64,000 nucleotides of DNA, from NCBI RefSeq assembly GCF_020447265.1, contig NZ_JAJADR010000001.1, positions 1,178,001 through 1,242,000 of the forward strand, written 5' to 3'. Of the stretch, positions 32,145 through 41,378 are shown piece after piece. Source of the DNA: Hymenobacter lucidus (GTDB lineage: Bacteria > Bacteroidota > Bacteroidia > Cytophagales > Hymenobacteraceae). The notes below the pieces were generated by a model. That model saw only the letters and a list, made by a program, of their open reading frames with translations, ran no database searches and was not told the DNA's origin. Made by a program: the position numbers and the translations under genes. Each line of letters begins with the position of its first letter. The first letter of the stretch is position 1.

Positions 32145-32180
32145 AAAGCGGCTTGCAGAATATTTTCCGCAAGCCGCTTT
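32145..32180 (-). terminator. Rho-independent terminator of dnaE
   Basis: A perfect 12-bp stem (AAAGCGGCTTGC / GCAAGCCGCTTT) with a 12-base loop, followed on the minus strand by a short T run, 26 bases after the dnaE stop. Confidence 0.8.
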
Positions 32181-32205
32181 CAACAGTTGCCAAGCTATGC
32201 TAGGC

Positions 32206-35200
32206 TTAAATCAGCTGGCAGGCGTCAATTTCCATTTCGCGCATCTTGCGGATAAACTCCTTGGGCTCGATGCGGTAGCGGCGCGAATAGGTATCCACGG
32301 CCAGGTGTTCGTGGGGCTCGGCAAACTTGATTTCGAGCTTTTTGGAGCCCGCGCAGCCTTCCACGGCTTCCATAAACCGGTCCATGAAGGGCTCGGTGAT
32401 GGTGCGCAGATCCAGCTGCACCCGCACGCCGTTGGCCAGCTTCTCGGCCACGTTGAAGAGCGGCTCCATGGTCATGATCTTGAACTCGAACTGGTCGGAG
32501 TCGCGGAAGCGCTGGGCGTATTTGCCTCGCACAAACATGGGCGGCACTTGCTCCTTGTCGTAGTTGCGCGGGTTAATCAGGGCCGAAAACTTGGAGTAGT
32601 CGTCGCGGAACAGCGCCAGGTTGATGCTCGACTCGTAGTCTTCGATGTTGAAGCTCACAAAAGGCTGGCCGGTTTTGGTGGTTTTGAACATAACGTTCGA
32701 AATCAGTCCGGCTACCGTGATGTCGCGGTTTTTGTAGGTCTCAATCTTGTCGAGCCCGCAGGTGCAGTACGAGTCGATTTCGAGCTTGAAGTCGTCGAGC
32801 GGGTGGCCCGAGAGGTAAAAGCCCACGATTTCCTTTTCCCGGCGCAGCTTCTCAGTAGGGCTCCAGGGCTCGATATCCTGAATCTTGGGCATGGGAATGG
32901 CCATTTCACCGCCCCCACCGCCGAAGAGGCTCTGCTGGGCCGATTCCTTGGCGGCCTGATGCTGCTGGCCCACCTTCATGGCCTTCTCGATGAGGTTCTG
33001 GTCGTTGCCGGGAGCCTCCAGGAACTGGCGGCGGTGGTAACGCTCAAACGAGTCGAAGGCGCCGGCCTGGGCCATGCTCTCGAAGGTTTTCTTGTTGACG
33101 GCTCGCAGGTTTACGCGGCGCGCAAAGTCGAAAATGTCCTGGTAGGGGCCGCCCTTTTCGCGCTCCTGCACGATTTCCTCCACCGCAGCCTCGCCCGAGC
33201 CCTTCATAGCGGCCATGCCGAAGCGAATCTGGCCCTGGGCATTCACGTTGAACTTCAGAATGGATTCGTTTACGTCGGGGCCCAATACGGCCACGCCCTG
33301 CTTGCGGGCCTCCTCGATAAAGAACGTCACCTTCTTGATGTCGCCCATGTTGTTGGTGAGCACGGCGGCCATGTACTCGGCAGGGTAGTGGGCCTTGAGG
33401 TAGCCAGTCTGGTAGGCTACCACCGAGTAGGCGGCGGAGTGGGAGCGGTTGAAGCCATAGGCCGCAAACTTCTCCATCACGTCGAACACCTCGTTGGCCT
33501 TTTTGGCCTTAATGCCGTGCAGCTTCTCGGCGCCTTCGCAGAATTTCTCCCGCTCCAGGGCCATCTTCTTCATGTCCTTCTTACCCATAGCCCGGCGCAA
33601 GAGGTCGGCGCCGCCGAGGGAGTAGCCGGCCAGGATCTGGGCCGTCTGCATGATCTGCTCCTGGTACACCATGATGCCCTGGGAGTAGTTCAGAATCGGC
33701 TCCAGCAGCTCGTGGGGGTAGTCTACCACTTCGCGGCCGTGCTTGCGGTTGATGAAGTTCGGGATGAACTGCATCGGGCCCGGCCGGTAGAGGGCGTTCA
33801 TGGCAATCAGGTCCTCGATGTTGGTGGGCTTGAGGTCCTTGAGGTACATGCGCATGCCCTCGGATTCGAACTGGAAGGTGCCGATGGTGTCGCCACGCTG
33901 GTAGAGCTCGTAGGTTTTGGGGTCGTCAATCGGAATTTCGTCGATGTCGATTTTGACCCCGTGGTTTTTCTCAATCAGGTTGATGGCATCGACGATGATG
34001 GTCAGGGTTTTGAGGCCCAGAAAGTCCATCTTGAGCATCCCCGCGCTTTCGATGACCTTGCCGTCGAACTGGGTGATGAGCAGGTCCGAGTCCTTGGAGG
34101 TGGAGACGGGAATGTACTTCGTAATATCGTCGGGCGCGATGATGACGCCGGCGGCGTGGATGCCGGTATTGCGCACCGAGCCCTCGAGCTTTTCGGCCAG
34201 GCGCAGAATCTGCCCGCGAAGGTTGTCGGGGGCGTCGTCGCGGCGGATCATGTCGAGCTCCTGGTTTTCGGCAAAGGCTTTGGCCAGGGTCGTGCCTACC
34301 TGTTCGGGCACCATCTTCACCAGGTCGTTGGCAATGGGCAGGGGCAGCTCCATAGCGCGGGAAACGTCCTTAATCGACGATTTGGCGGCCATGGTACCGA
34401 AGGTGATAATCTGGGCCACCTGGGTTTTGCCGTACTTATCCACCACGTAGTCGATAACGCGCTGGCGGTTCACGTCGTCGAAGTCGATGTCGATATCGGG
34501 CATCGATACGCGCTCCGGGTTCAGGAAACGCTCGAACAGCAGCGAGTACTTAATCGGGTCGATGTTGGTGATGCCAATGCAGTAGGCCACCGCCGAGCCC
34601 GCCGCCGAGCCCCGCCCCGGCCCCACGGCTACGCCGATGTTGCGGCCGTGGTTGATGAAGTCCTGGGTGATGAGGAAGTAGCCGGCAAAGCCCATCGTTT
34701 CAATCACGCGCAGTTCGTAGTCGAGGCGCTCCTCAATTTCGGGCGTGCGCTCGGAGTAGCGGCGCTTGGGCCCTTCGAAGGCCCCTTTGAAGGTGAGGTG
34801 GCGCAAAAAGGCGTCGGCCGTGGGGTGCTCGGGCGGCAGGGGAAAGTTGGGGAGCAGAATGTCGCGCTGCAGCTTGGGCGGCGTGATTTTGTCCACGATT
34901 TCGTTGGTGTTGTCCACGCTTTCGGGCACGTCGCTGAACAGCGCGTTCATCTCGGCCTGGTTCTTAAAGTAGAACTGGTCGTTGGCAAAGCCGAAGCGGG
35001 CCCGGGGCTTGGGGCTCTGGGCTTCCTCATCGATGCGCTGGAGCTGGCGGCGGATGGTGGCATCCTGGCCGGAGAGGTGGCGCAGGTTGTCGAGGTGGTC
35101 GTAGTGAACCTTGTTGTCCTGCGAAATCAGGCGGAAATACTGGGTCTGGAAGTCGCCGACCGGGATGCTGTGCTCCTCACCGGTATTGACGCAGAGCAGG

Positions 35201-35889
35201 ATGTCGTGGGGCGCAAAGTCCGTCTGCTCCACGTAGTGCGAGTCGTTGGTGCAGATGACTTTGACGTTATACTTCTTGGCCAGGCCCAACAGCACCTGGT
35301 TCACGTCTTCCTGGCTTTTGCCGGTGCCGTCGAAGTTCATCAGCCCGTGGCGCTGAATCTCGATGTAGTAGTCGTCCTCGAACACGTCGAGCCACCACTT
35401 GAGCAACTCCTCGGCCTTGGCTTCGCTCTGAAAAAGAATGGCCTGGGGAATTTCGGCGCCGATGCAGCAGCTGGTGGCAATCAGACCCTCGTGGTACTTG
35501 AGCAGCAGCTCCTTGTCGATACGCGGAAACTTGCTGTAGACGCCCTCAATAAAGCTCATCGAGCAGAGCTTGCTCAAGTTATGGTAGCCAGCCTGGTCTT
35601 TGGCCAGCAGCAGCTGGTGGTAGCGCTTGTCCCGCTCGCCTTTTTCCCGGCTAAAGGCCTTTTTGTGGCGGTCTTCCACCATGTAGAACTCACAGCCCAC
35701 AATGGGCTTCACATTGTACTTGTTGGCCTCGGCCACGAAGTTGAAGGCCCCGAACATATTGCCATGGTCGGTGAGGGCTACGGCTGGCATGCCGTCGGCC
35801 TGAGCCTTTTTCATCAGGGCCGAAATGCTGGCCTGGCCATCGAGCAGAGAGTATTGGGTGTGGGAGTGCAGGTGCGAGAAGACGGGCAT
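32206..35889 (-). CDS. dnaE: DNA polymerase III subunit alpha
   Basis: A 1227-residue replicative polymerase. Domains in order: N-terminal PHP domain (FSHLHSHTQYSLLDG, ALTDHGNMFGAFNF); the C-family polymerase palm and fingers, with VGPGRGSAAGSAVAYCIGIT and the catalytic acidic block PDIDIDFDD near residue 465; NTGIHAAGVII, ALYRPGPMQFIPNFI and GFNRSHSAAYSVVAYQTGYL; a tandem helix-hairpin-helix region; and an OB-fold near residues 1040-1120 (ITVAGLISNVMFKTTKTGQP). It synthesises DNA on the chromosome with the beta clamp. The start at 35889 (MPVFSHLHSH) places the PHP motif as usual; in-frame ATGs at 35910 and 35919 are alternatives. A 1314-codon antisense frame covers it and is not a gene. Confidence 0.95.
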   Translation of the reverse strand: MPVFSHLHSHTQYSLLDGQASISALMKKAQADGMPAVALTDHGNMFGAFNFVAEANKYNVKPIVGCEFYMVEDRHKKAFSREKGERDKRYHQLLLAKDQAGYHNLSKLCSMSFIEGVYSKFPRIDKELLLKYHEGLIATSCCIGAEIPQAILFQSEAKAEELLKWWLDVFEDDYYIEIQRHGLMNFDGTGKSQEDVNQVLLGLAKKYNVKVICTNDSHYVEQTDFAPHDILLCVNTGEEHSIPVGDFQTQYFRLISQDNKVHYDHLDNLRHLSGQDATIRRQLQRIDEEAQSPKPRARFGFANDQFYFKNQAEMNALFSDVPESVDNTNEIVDKITPPKLQRDILLPNFPLPPEHPTADAFLRHLTFKGAFEGPKRRYSERTPEIEERLDYELRVIETMGFAGYFLITQDFINHGRNIGVAVGPGRGSAAGSAVAYCIGITNIDPIKYSLLFERFLNPERVSMPDIDIDFDDVNRQRVIDYVVDKYGKTQVAQIITFGTMAAKSSIKDVSRAMELPLPIANDLVKMVPEQVGTTLAKAFAENQELDMIRRDDAPDNLRGQILRLAEKLEGSVRNTGIHAAGVIIAPDDITKYIPVSTSKDSDLLITQFDGKVIESAGMLKMDFLGLKTLTIIVDAINLIEKNHGVKIDIDEIPIDDPKTYELYQRGDTIGTFQFESEGMRMYLKDLKPTNIEDLIAMNALYRPGPMQFIPNFINRKHGREVVDYPHELLEPILNYSQGIMVYQEQIMQTAQILAGYSLGGADLLRRAMGKKDMKKMALEREKFCEGAEKLHGIKAKKANEVFDVMEKFAAYGFNRSHSAAYSVVAYQTGYLKAHYPAEYMAAVLTNNMGDIKKVTFFIEEARKQGVAVLGPDVNESILKFNVNAQGQIRFGMAAMKGSGEAAVEEIVQEREKGGPYQDIFDFARRVNLRAVNKKTFESMAQAGAFDSFERYHRRQFLEAPGNDQNLIEKAMKVGQQHQAAKESAQQSLFGGGGGEMAIPMPKIQDIEPWSPTEKLRREKEIVGFYLSGHPLDDFKLEIDSYCTCGLDKIETYKNRDITVAGLISNVMFKTTKTGQPFVSFNIEDYESSINLALFRDDYSKFSALINPRNYDKEQVPPMFVRGKYAQRFRDSDQFEFKIMTMEPLFNVAEKLANGVRVQLDLRTITEPFMDRFMEAVEGCAGSKKLEIKFAEPHEHLAVDTYSRRYRIEPKEFIRKMREMEIDACQLI

Positions 35890-36151
35890 GGGCAAGGAGC
35901 AGCGCGCCATTAGGGGCACGAAGCGGGAAGTAAAGTTACCGCCGCTGAGCGGGAAAGGAAAGTTGGAAAAGCGCTGCTTTTTGCGTAATCAAAGTAGCCG
36001 CGGGGGCAATGGGTTGAGACTCTGGATGGCGACGAATAAGTAGCTGCTGGGGCCGCTGCGGCCGGCCTTGCCCCGCTACTGCGCACCATAAGCAGCACAG
36101 TACGTGTTTACTGTCTATATTTACTCTATTACCGCTATATTCTGACCTGCC

Positions 36152-37297
36152 ATGGCACACCTGTTTACAATTAAACGCTACTATTATCTGCTGCTACTAA
36201 TGCTGTTTAGTGGTTGTATCGACAGCTATGCGCCGGACGTCATCGAGCATCCGGAGAGCTTTCTGGTGGTGGACGGCTTCATCAACAGCCGCGGGGTAAC
36301 GACTATTCGCCTCTCGCGCACGGTGAGCTTGCAGAACAACGGCACGATTCCGGTCGAAACCAAGGCCGTGCTCTACCTCGAGGACGAGGCCGGGCTGCGC
36401 TACCCGCTGGTCGAGGGCAAGGCCGGCACCTACCAGTCGGCGGCCCTGACGCTGAGCACGGCCAAAAAGGTGCGCCTGCGCATCAAAACAGCCGCGCAAA
36501 AGGACTACGCCTCCGACTATGCCACCGTGAAGGTGACGCCCGCCATTGATTCTGTATCGTGGCGGCTGCAGGATGGAGGCGTCCAGATTTTTGCCAACAC
36601 CCACGACGAAACGGCGCAGTCGCGCTACTACCGCTACGAGTACGATGAAACCTGGGAGTTTACCTCCGCCTTCAATACGTACCTGGAGTACAATGCCAAG
36701 GAAAAGAAGGTGCAGCGCCGCTCCGATGATATTTACCACTGCTGGCGCACCGAAAACCCGACGGCTATCAAGCTGGGCAACTCGGTGAAGCTGGCCCGGG
36801 ATATTATGTCGGAGTACCCCATCACGCTGTTGCCCTCGAACTCGGAGAAGCTAGGCACCCGCTACAGCATCATTGTGCGGCAGTATGCCTTGTCGGTAGA
36901 AGAATACGTGTACTGGGAGGCCCTGAGCAAGAATACCGAAAATATCGGGACGCTGTTTGATCCGCTGCCGACGCAGCTCACCGGCAACGTGCATAACCTG
37001 AACGACGCTTCCGAAACCGTAATTGGGTTTGTGGGGGCGCACTCGCTGGAGCAAAAACGCATCTTTATTCACTATACCCAGCTGCCCCTTACACGCTACA
37101 TGACGGGCTACGAAGGTTGTGAGGCCGAAGTCGTGCCCGTTCCGGGTGAGCCCTGGTCAGATCCTCTGCAGTACTTCATCAACGGGGAGTTTATTCCGCT
37201 GGCCGAAGTGGGGGCGGGGAGCTATAAAATTGCCCCTAAATTCTGCGTTGATTGCCGCTTGCGCGGAACCACGGTGAAGCCCAGCTTCTGGCCCTAA
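36152..37297 (+). CDS. DUF4249 family lipoprotein (copy 1)
   Basis: A 381-residue outer-membrane lipoprotein. The signal peptide has a short basic start (MAHLFTIKRYYYLLLLML) and lipobox FSGC. The DUF4249 body begins SYAPDVIEHPESFLVVDGFI and contains ETWEFTSAF, DDIYHCWRTENPTAIKLGNS and a C-terminal cysteine pair CVDCRLRGTTVKPSFWP. DUF4249 proteins usually accompany TonB receptors in the Bacteroidota and may help bind or pass a ligand, but no receptor gene is adjacent here. A paralogue follows 74 bases downstream. TATATTTA at 36115-36122 is a near-match -7 element. Confidence 0.88.
   Translation: MAHLFTIKRYYYLLLLMLFSGCIDSYAPDVIEHPESFLVVDGFINSRGVTTIRLSRTVSLQNNGTIPVETKAVLYLEDEAGLRYPLVEGKAGTYQSAALTLSTAKKVRLRIKTAAQKDYASDYATVKVTPAIDSVSWRLQDGGVQIFANTHDETAQSRYYRYEYDETWEFTSAFNTYLEYNAKEKKVQRRSDDIYHCWRTENPTAIKLGNSVKLARDIMSEYPITLLPSNSEKLGTRYSIIVRQYALSVEEYVYWEALSKNTENIGTLFDPLPTQLTGNVHNLNDASETVIGFVGAHSLEQKRIFIHYTQLPLTRYMTGYEGCEAEVVPVPGEPWSDPLQYFINGEFIPLAEVGAGSYKIAPKFCVDCRLRGTTVKPSFWP
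36213..36540 (+). repeat. Direct repeat copy 1 (gene-conversion tract within DUF4249 genes)
   Basis: These 328 bases match 37427-37754 at a constant offset of 1214 bases with only six differences, all at synonymous third positions. Outside the tract the two genes diverge at once. Confidence 0.9.
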
Positions 37298-37371
37298 GCA
37301 AGCGCGCAACCGGTGCTGTGCATCGCTGAACCCTGCCCACCGTATTTACTTCGCTACCGCTCAAACCCGTA

Positions 37372-38523
37372 ATGAAATACCTGCTCAACTCTTTCTGTTA
37401 CGCGTTTCTGGTAGTGCTGCTCAGTAGTTGTATCGACAGCTATGCGCCGGACGTCATCGAGCATCCGGAGAGCTTTCTGGTGGTGGACGGCTTCATCAAC
37501 AGCCGCGGGGTGACGACCATTCGCCTCTCGCGCACGGTGAGCTTGCAGAACAACGGCACGATTCCGGTCGAAACCAAGGCCGTGCTCTACCTCGAGGACG
37601 AGGCCGGGCTGCGCTACCCGCTGGTCGAGGGCAAGGCCGGCACCTACCAGTCGGCGGCTCTGACGCTGAGCACGGCCAAAAAGGTGCGCCTGCGCATCAA
37701 AACCGCCGCGCAAAAAGACTACGCCTCCGACTATGCCACCGTGAAAGTGACGCCGCCCATCGACGCGGTGAACTGGCGCGTGCAGGACGGCGGTGTGCAG
37801 GTTTTCGTCAATGCCCACGACGATACCAAACAGTCGCGCTACTACCGCTGGGAGTACGAGGAAACCTGGGAGTTTACCTCCGCTTATCGGAGCTATCTGG
37901 AGTTCAAGGATGGCAAGATGCAGCCCCGGCGAGACGATATTTACCACTGCTGGAGCAGCGAAAACCCGACCGTTATCAAGCTGGGCAACACCGTGAAGCT
38001 GGCGCAGGATATCGTGTCGGATTTTCCGCTGCGGCTGTTGCCGTCCAACTCGGTGAAGCTGCGCTACCGCTACAGCATGCTGGTAAAGCAATATGTGCAG
38101 ACCCCCGACGAGTATGCGTACTGGGAAGCTTTGCGCAAGAACACCGAAAGCATCGGGACGCTGTTTGATGCCTTGCCGACGCAGCTCACGGGCAATGTGC
38201 ATAGCCTGAGCGACGCTTCGGAGGTCGTCATCGGCTTTGTGGGGGCGCACTCGATGACGCAAAAGCGGCTGTTTATCCATTACACAGAATTGCCCCGAGA
38301 TTGGAAATATGAAACGGGCTACGAAAAATGCATGGTGCTGGATACCATTCCCAAGCCCGGTGAGCCGTCTTCGGTTAATGTGCTGTCCTATTTCCTCGAT
38401 AACCTCTACGTTCCGGTAGATCAAGTGGTAGAAGCACCCCAGCTAACCTACGTAGCTTCCTCGGCCGACTGCATCGACTGCCGCAAGCGGGGAACCAATG
38501 TCAAGCCCGAATTCTGGCCATAA
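37372..38523 (+). CDS. DUF4249 family lipoprotein (copy 2)
   Basis: A 383-residue tandem paralogue of the previous gene with its own lipoprotein signal (MKYLLNSFCYAFLVVLLSSC). Residues about 20-128 are identical in amino acids to copy 1 and nearly so in DNA; the rest is clearly diverged (ETWEFTSAYRSYLEF, DDIYHCWSSENPTVIKLGNT, CIDCRKRGTNVKPEFWP). The conserved cysteines and the terminal FWP suggest both copies are functional. The pair is probably co-transcribed and ends at a hairpin terminator at 38633. Ligand unknown. Confidence 0.88.
   Translation: MKYLLNSFCYAFLVVLLSSCIDSYAPDVIEHPESFLVVDGFINSRGVTTIRLSRTVSLQNNGTIPVETKAVLYLEDEAGLRYPLVEGKAGTYQSAALTLSTAKKVRLRIKTAAQKDYASDYATVKVTPPIDAVNWRVQDGGVQVFVNAHDDTKQSRYYRWEYEETWEFTSAYRSYLEFKDGKMQPRRDDIYHCWSSENPTVIKLGNTVKLAQDIVSDFPLRLLPSNSVKLRYRYSMLVKQYVQTPDEYAYWEALRKNTESIGTLFDALPTQLTGNVHSLSDASEVVIGFVGAHSMTQKRLFIHYTELPRDWKYETGYEKCMVLDTIPKPGEPSSVNVLSYFLDNLYVPVDQVVEAPQLTYVASSADCIDCRKRGTNVKPEFWP
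37427..37754 (+). repeat. Direct repeat copy 2 (gene-conversion tract within DUF4249 genes)
   Basis: Partner of 36213-36540. It begins at the lipobox codons and ends abruptly at a GTGACGCC block, with no insertions or deletions. Confidence 0.9.
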
Positions 38524-38873
38524 AAGCAGCGGCAACTACAAAGGAGCCAGAGCGGGGTAGCCAGATTGCACCGGCACTGCCGAAACCGCGGGAAATATTT
38601 TTTTGGGCTGGTAATCCAGTTGCCAAAACATGAAAAAGCGCCTTCAATGCTACTGAAGGTGCTTTTTGGCTTTACCGCCAAGGCGTTACCTATGGGCTCC
38701 TGAAGCTCGGCCGCTGCAATCTGGTTACCTTGCATAGCTCCACTGTAATTATTGTGAGCTGGCTGGCGTTAGGCAGCTGGCCCCTGAGCTTTATTGGGGC
38801 AGTTATTCTTTATTCCGGAAGCCAAGCGGTTTGCGGAGCTTGCATACTTATTCCGGCGCCACTTATTTAGCTG
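38524..38873. other. Intergenic region with terminator
   Basis: 350 bases between the second DUF4249 gene and the desaturase. It contains the terminator at 38633-38667 and, after it, about 200 bases with no recognised element apart from being the presumed promoter of the desaturase. Confidence 0.3.
38633..38667 (+). terminator. Rho-independent terminator
   Basis: Stem AAAAAGCGCCTTCA / TGAAGGTGCTTTTT (one G-T pair), 7-base loop, T run. It closes the DUF4249 pair. Confidence 0.85.
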
Positions 38874-39983
38874 TTGTCTCAATTCACGGTCGAGCCCATC
38901 GACCCGTATGTGCCCATGAAGTATCTGGCTGCCCTTACCGACCCGGTCTACGACCAGACGGCCCCCGTTTCCCGCCTCGACGCGTTTTTTCTGGAGTATC
39001 TGCAGGATAAGCGGGATTTGCCTTTCGTGTACCTCACCCTACAGATATCGTTTACGCTGCTGCCGCTGGCCATTCTGCTGTTTGTGCCGGCTGTTACGGG
39101 CTGGGTGTGGTGGGCGGTGCTGGCCGTATACATGGGCCTGAGCAACGCCCGCTTCCGGGGCCCATACGGCCTGATGCAGCACTGCACCAGCCACCGGGTG
39201 TTCTTCAAGAAAAAGTACGGTTACCTCAACCACTATCTGCCCTGGGTAATTGGGCCGCTTTTCGGCCAAACCCCCGAAACCTACTTTACCCACCACTTGG
39301 GCATGCACCACCCGGAAAACAACCTGCCCGACGACGAGAGCAGCACCATGTTCTACCAGCGCGACTCGCTGCAAAGCTTTTTGCAATACCTCGGCGACTT
39401 TTTCGTGCAGGGCCTGCCCAAGCTGGCCCGCTACCTCACCCGGCGCAACAAGCTTACCCTGCGCCACCGCCTGGTGCGCGGCGAGTCCATTTATCTGGTT
39501 GTGACCCTGGCGCTGTGCTTCGTGAATCTGCCGGCTACAATAGCCGTTTTCATCTTTCCGGTGGTGATGGGCCGGGTAGTGATGATGCTGGGCAACTGGA
39601 GTCAACACGCCTTCATTGATGCCAACGCCCCCGACAACTGCTACAAAAACAGCGTTACCTGCATCAATACCAATTACAACCACAAGTGCTGGAACGATGG
39701 CTACCACATCAGCCACCACTTGCGGCCCGCCATGCACTGGACCGACCACCCGCACCATTTTCAGCAGAACGTGCAGCAGTATGCGCAGAATGATGCTATT
39801 GTATTCGACGGCATCCACTTCCTGCACATCTTCGCTTACCTCATGACCAAGCGCTACGACCTGCTGGCGAAAAACTTCGTGAACTTAGGAGAACGGTACG
39901 CCGATGACGCGGCTGTAATTGAGCTGCTCAAGAGCCGCACCCAGCGCATTGCCCGGCCCGTGTTGGTGGCCCAGGCCGCGTAG
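38874..39983 (+). CDS. Fatty acid desaturase family membrane protein
   Basis: A 369-residue membrane di-iron enzyme. Histidine clusters expected for desaturases are present: QHCTSHR, HHLGMHHPENNLPDD, NWSQHAFID and HISHHLRP. Hydrophobic helices lie near 50-90 (LTLQISFTLLPLAILLFV, WVWWAVLAVYMGL) and 208-240 (LVVTLALCFVNLPATIAVFI). It should introduce a double bond or hydroxyl group into a lipid acyl chain or related molecule. The start is TTG at 38874: an in-frame stop lies six bases upstream, and the 14 codons before the first ATG (38916) already show the GC-rich third positions of real coding sequence. The substrate is not predictable. Confidence 0.85.
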   Translation: MSQFTVEPIDPYVPMKYLAALTDPVYDQTAPVSRLDAFFLEYLQDKRDLPFVYLTLQISFTLLPLAILLFVPAVTGWVWWAVLAVYMGLSNARFRGPYGLMQHCTSHRVFFKKKYGYLNHYLPWVIGPLFGQTPETYFTHHLGMHHPENNLPDDESSTMFYQRDSLQSFLQYLGDFFVQGLPKLARYLTRRNKLTLRHRLVRGESIYLVVTLALCFVNLPATIAVFIFPVVMGRVVMMLGNWSQHAFIDANAPDNCYKNSVTCINTNYNHKCWNDGYHISHHLRPAMHWTDHPHHFQQNVQQYAQNDAIVFDGIHFLHIFAYLMTKRYDLLAKNFVNLGERYADDAAVIELLKSRTQRIARPVLVAQAA

Positions 39984-40012
39984 CGCAAACCATTTATTCT
40001 GACAAATGCGGC

Positions 40013-41224
40013 CTACCGCTCAAAGCCAAACGTACTCGCGTAGCGGTGTTGCCGGCCAGTAAGGGCGTCCCGGATGATTTCGGCGGCGAGCAGGCTGTAG
40101 GTAGTGCCGTTGCCACCGTAGCCCAGCGCAAACCAGACCTGGGGGAAATCGGGGTGCTGGCCGATGTAGGGCAGGCTGTCGTCGGTTTCGCCGTATACGC
40201 CGGCCCACACAAAGTCGCGGGTGAAAGCAATAGGCTGGTCGAACAACTCCTGAAACTGCTTTTCCAGCTTGTCGGCCTTGTTTTCGAGTAGGGCATTCTG
40301 AAATGTGGACTGCTTGATAACCTCGTCGCGGCCCCCAATCATGATGCGGCCGTCGGGGGTGCGCCGGGTATAGATGTAGGGGCGGGCCGTTTCCCAGAGT
40401 TGGGCGTCGCCGGTGGGCAGCGCATCGGCCTGGCCGGGGCGGCTGAGGACCACGTAGGTCGAGTGCAGATTTACGATGTCCCGAGGTACCAGGTCGGCGG
40501 CGGCAAACCCGGTGCAGACCACCACGTGCCCGGCCCGCACTTTGTGGCCGCCAGCCGTGTGCAGCGTCACACTTTTTCCACCTGAGTTCACCTCGTAGCG
40601 GAGTGCTTCGGTGCGCTCAAATACCCGCAGTCCGGCCAACTGGGCCTGTTGCAGCAGGGTGTGAGTCAGCTCATACGGATTGACTTCGGCTGTGTCGGCG
40701 GAGTAGAGCGCAGCAGGACTTTTGAGCTGAAAGCGTCGGAGCAGTTCGGCTTCCGGCAGAAACTCGTTACTAATGCCAATACCCCGGCGGGCATCGCCTT
40801 CTTCCTCCACCGCGGCTGCATCGGTCGGGCGGCTGGCCAGGTACAGGCTGTGGCAGTAGCGCAGGCCGCAGTCGGTGGGTAGCTCATGCTGGCAGAGGTG
40901 AGCCACGCCGTGCACACCGTAGAGGTTGGCCAGGTAAGCCTCATTGGCTCGTGCCACACCTACCTTTTTGCGCAAGTCTACCAGGTTTTCATCCAGCTCA
41001 TACTGCAGCATGGCCGTGCTGGCCGACGTGCTGCCGGCCCCCACGTAGCGCTGCTCCAGCACCACGGCCCGCAGGCCGGCGCGCGTCAGGTAGTAGCCCA
41101 GCATAGCCCCGCTGATGCCCCCGCCTACGATTACGACATCACAAGTCACATCCTCGGTGAGTACCGGATAACGCACCAAACCCCGTTCGGTAATCCAGAA
41201 CGGCTGCCCCGTCGTCAGAATCAT
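40013..41224 (-). CDS. FAD-dependent amine oxidoreductase (DadA/GlpO type)
   Basis: A 403-residue flavoprotein of the DAO superfamily. The dinucleotide-binding motif is CDVVIVGGGISGAMLGYYLT near residues 28-47, followed by VLEQRYVGAGSTSASTAMLQ. The C-terminal FAD-contact region includes GVYGETDDSLPYIGQHPDFP and ALGYGGNGTTYS, typical of the YgaF/PuuB/OrdL-like group that oxidises amines or amino acids. No signal peptide; cytoplasmic. The ATG at 41224 (MILTTGQPFW) is preferred over a 50-residue upstream extension that would overlap the hairpin at 41284-41320. Confidence 0.87.
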   Translation of the reverse strand: MILTTGQPFWITERGLVRYPVLTEDVTCDVVIVGGGISGAMLGYYLTRAGLRAVVLEQRYVGAGSTSASTAMLQYELDENLVDLRKKVGVARANEAYLANLYGVHGVAHLCQHELPTDCGLRYCHSLYLASRPTDAAAVEEEGDARRGIGISNEFLPEAELLRRFQLKSPAALYSADTAEVNPYELTHTLLQQAQLAGLRVFERTEALRYEVNSGGKSVTLHTAGGHKVRAGHVVVCTGFAAADLVPRDIVNLHSTYVVLSRPGQADALPTGDAQLWETARPYIYTRRTPDGRIMIGGRDEVIKQSTFQNALLENKADKLEKQFQELFDQPIAFTRDFVWAGVYGETDDSLPYIGQHPDFPQVWFALGYGGNGTTYSLLAAEIIRDALTGRQHRYASTFGFER

Positions 41225-41283
41225 ATAATAGCTGGCAAACGATGATAAACGAACCCCGCCGCACCGGCGGCCGGGCAAAATCA

Positions 41284-41320
41284 GGTACGGCAAAGCTCCG
41301 CCCGCCGTTTTTGCCGTACC
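41284..41320 (-). promoter_or_regulatory. GC-rich hairpin in the leader of the FAD oxidoreductase gene
   Basis: GGTACGGCAAA at 41284-41294 pairs with TTTGCCGTACC at 41310-41320, an 11-bp stem with a 15-base loop. It lies 60 bases upstream of the ATG and 10 bases downstream of the neighbouring gene's terminator, so it is separate from that terminator. Confidence 0.5.
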
Positions 41321-41330
41321 GCTCAAAACG

Positions 41331-41362
41331 AGAAAAGGCAGCCCGTTGGAGCTGCCTTTTCT
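41331..41362 (-). terminator. Rho-independent terminator
   Basis: A perfect 12-bp stem (AGAAAAGGCAGC / GCTGCCTTTTCT) with an 8-base loop, 16 bases after the stop of the LysM protein. Confidence 0.85.
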
Positions 41363-41378
41363 GCTGAAAAACAAAAAC

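Noticed and set aside
31969..35913. An open frame of 1314 codons on the plus strand
   Set aside because: It lies wholly antisense to dnaE. High GC at third codon positions removes stop codons from the opposite frame; the translation is rich in Val, Gly, His and Leu, with no domain.
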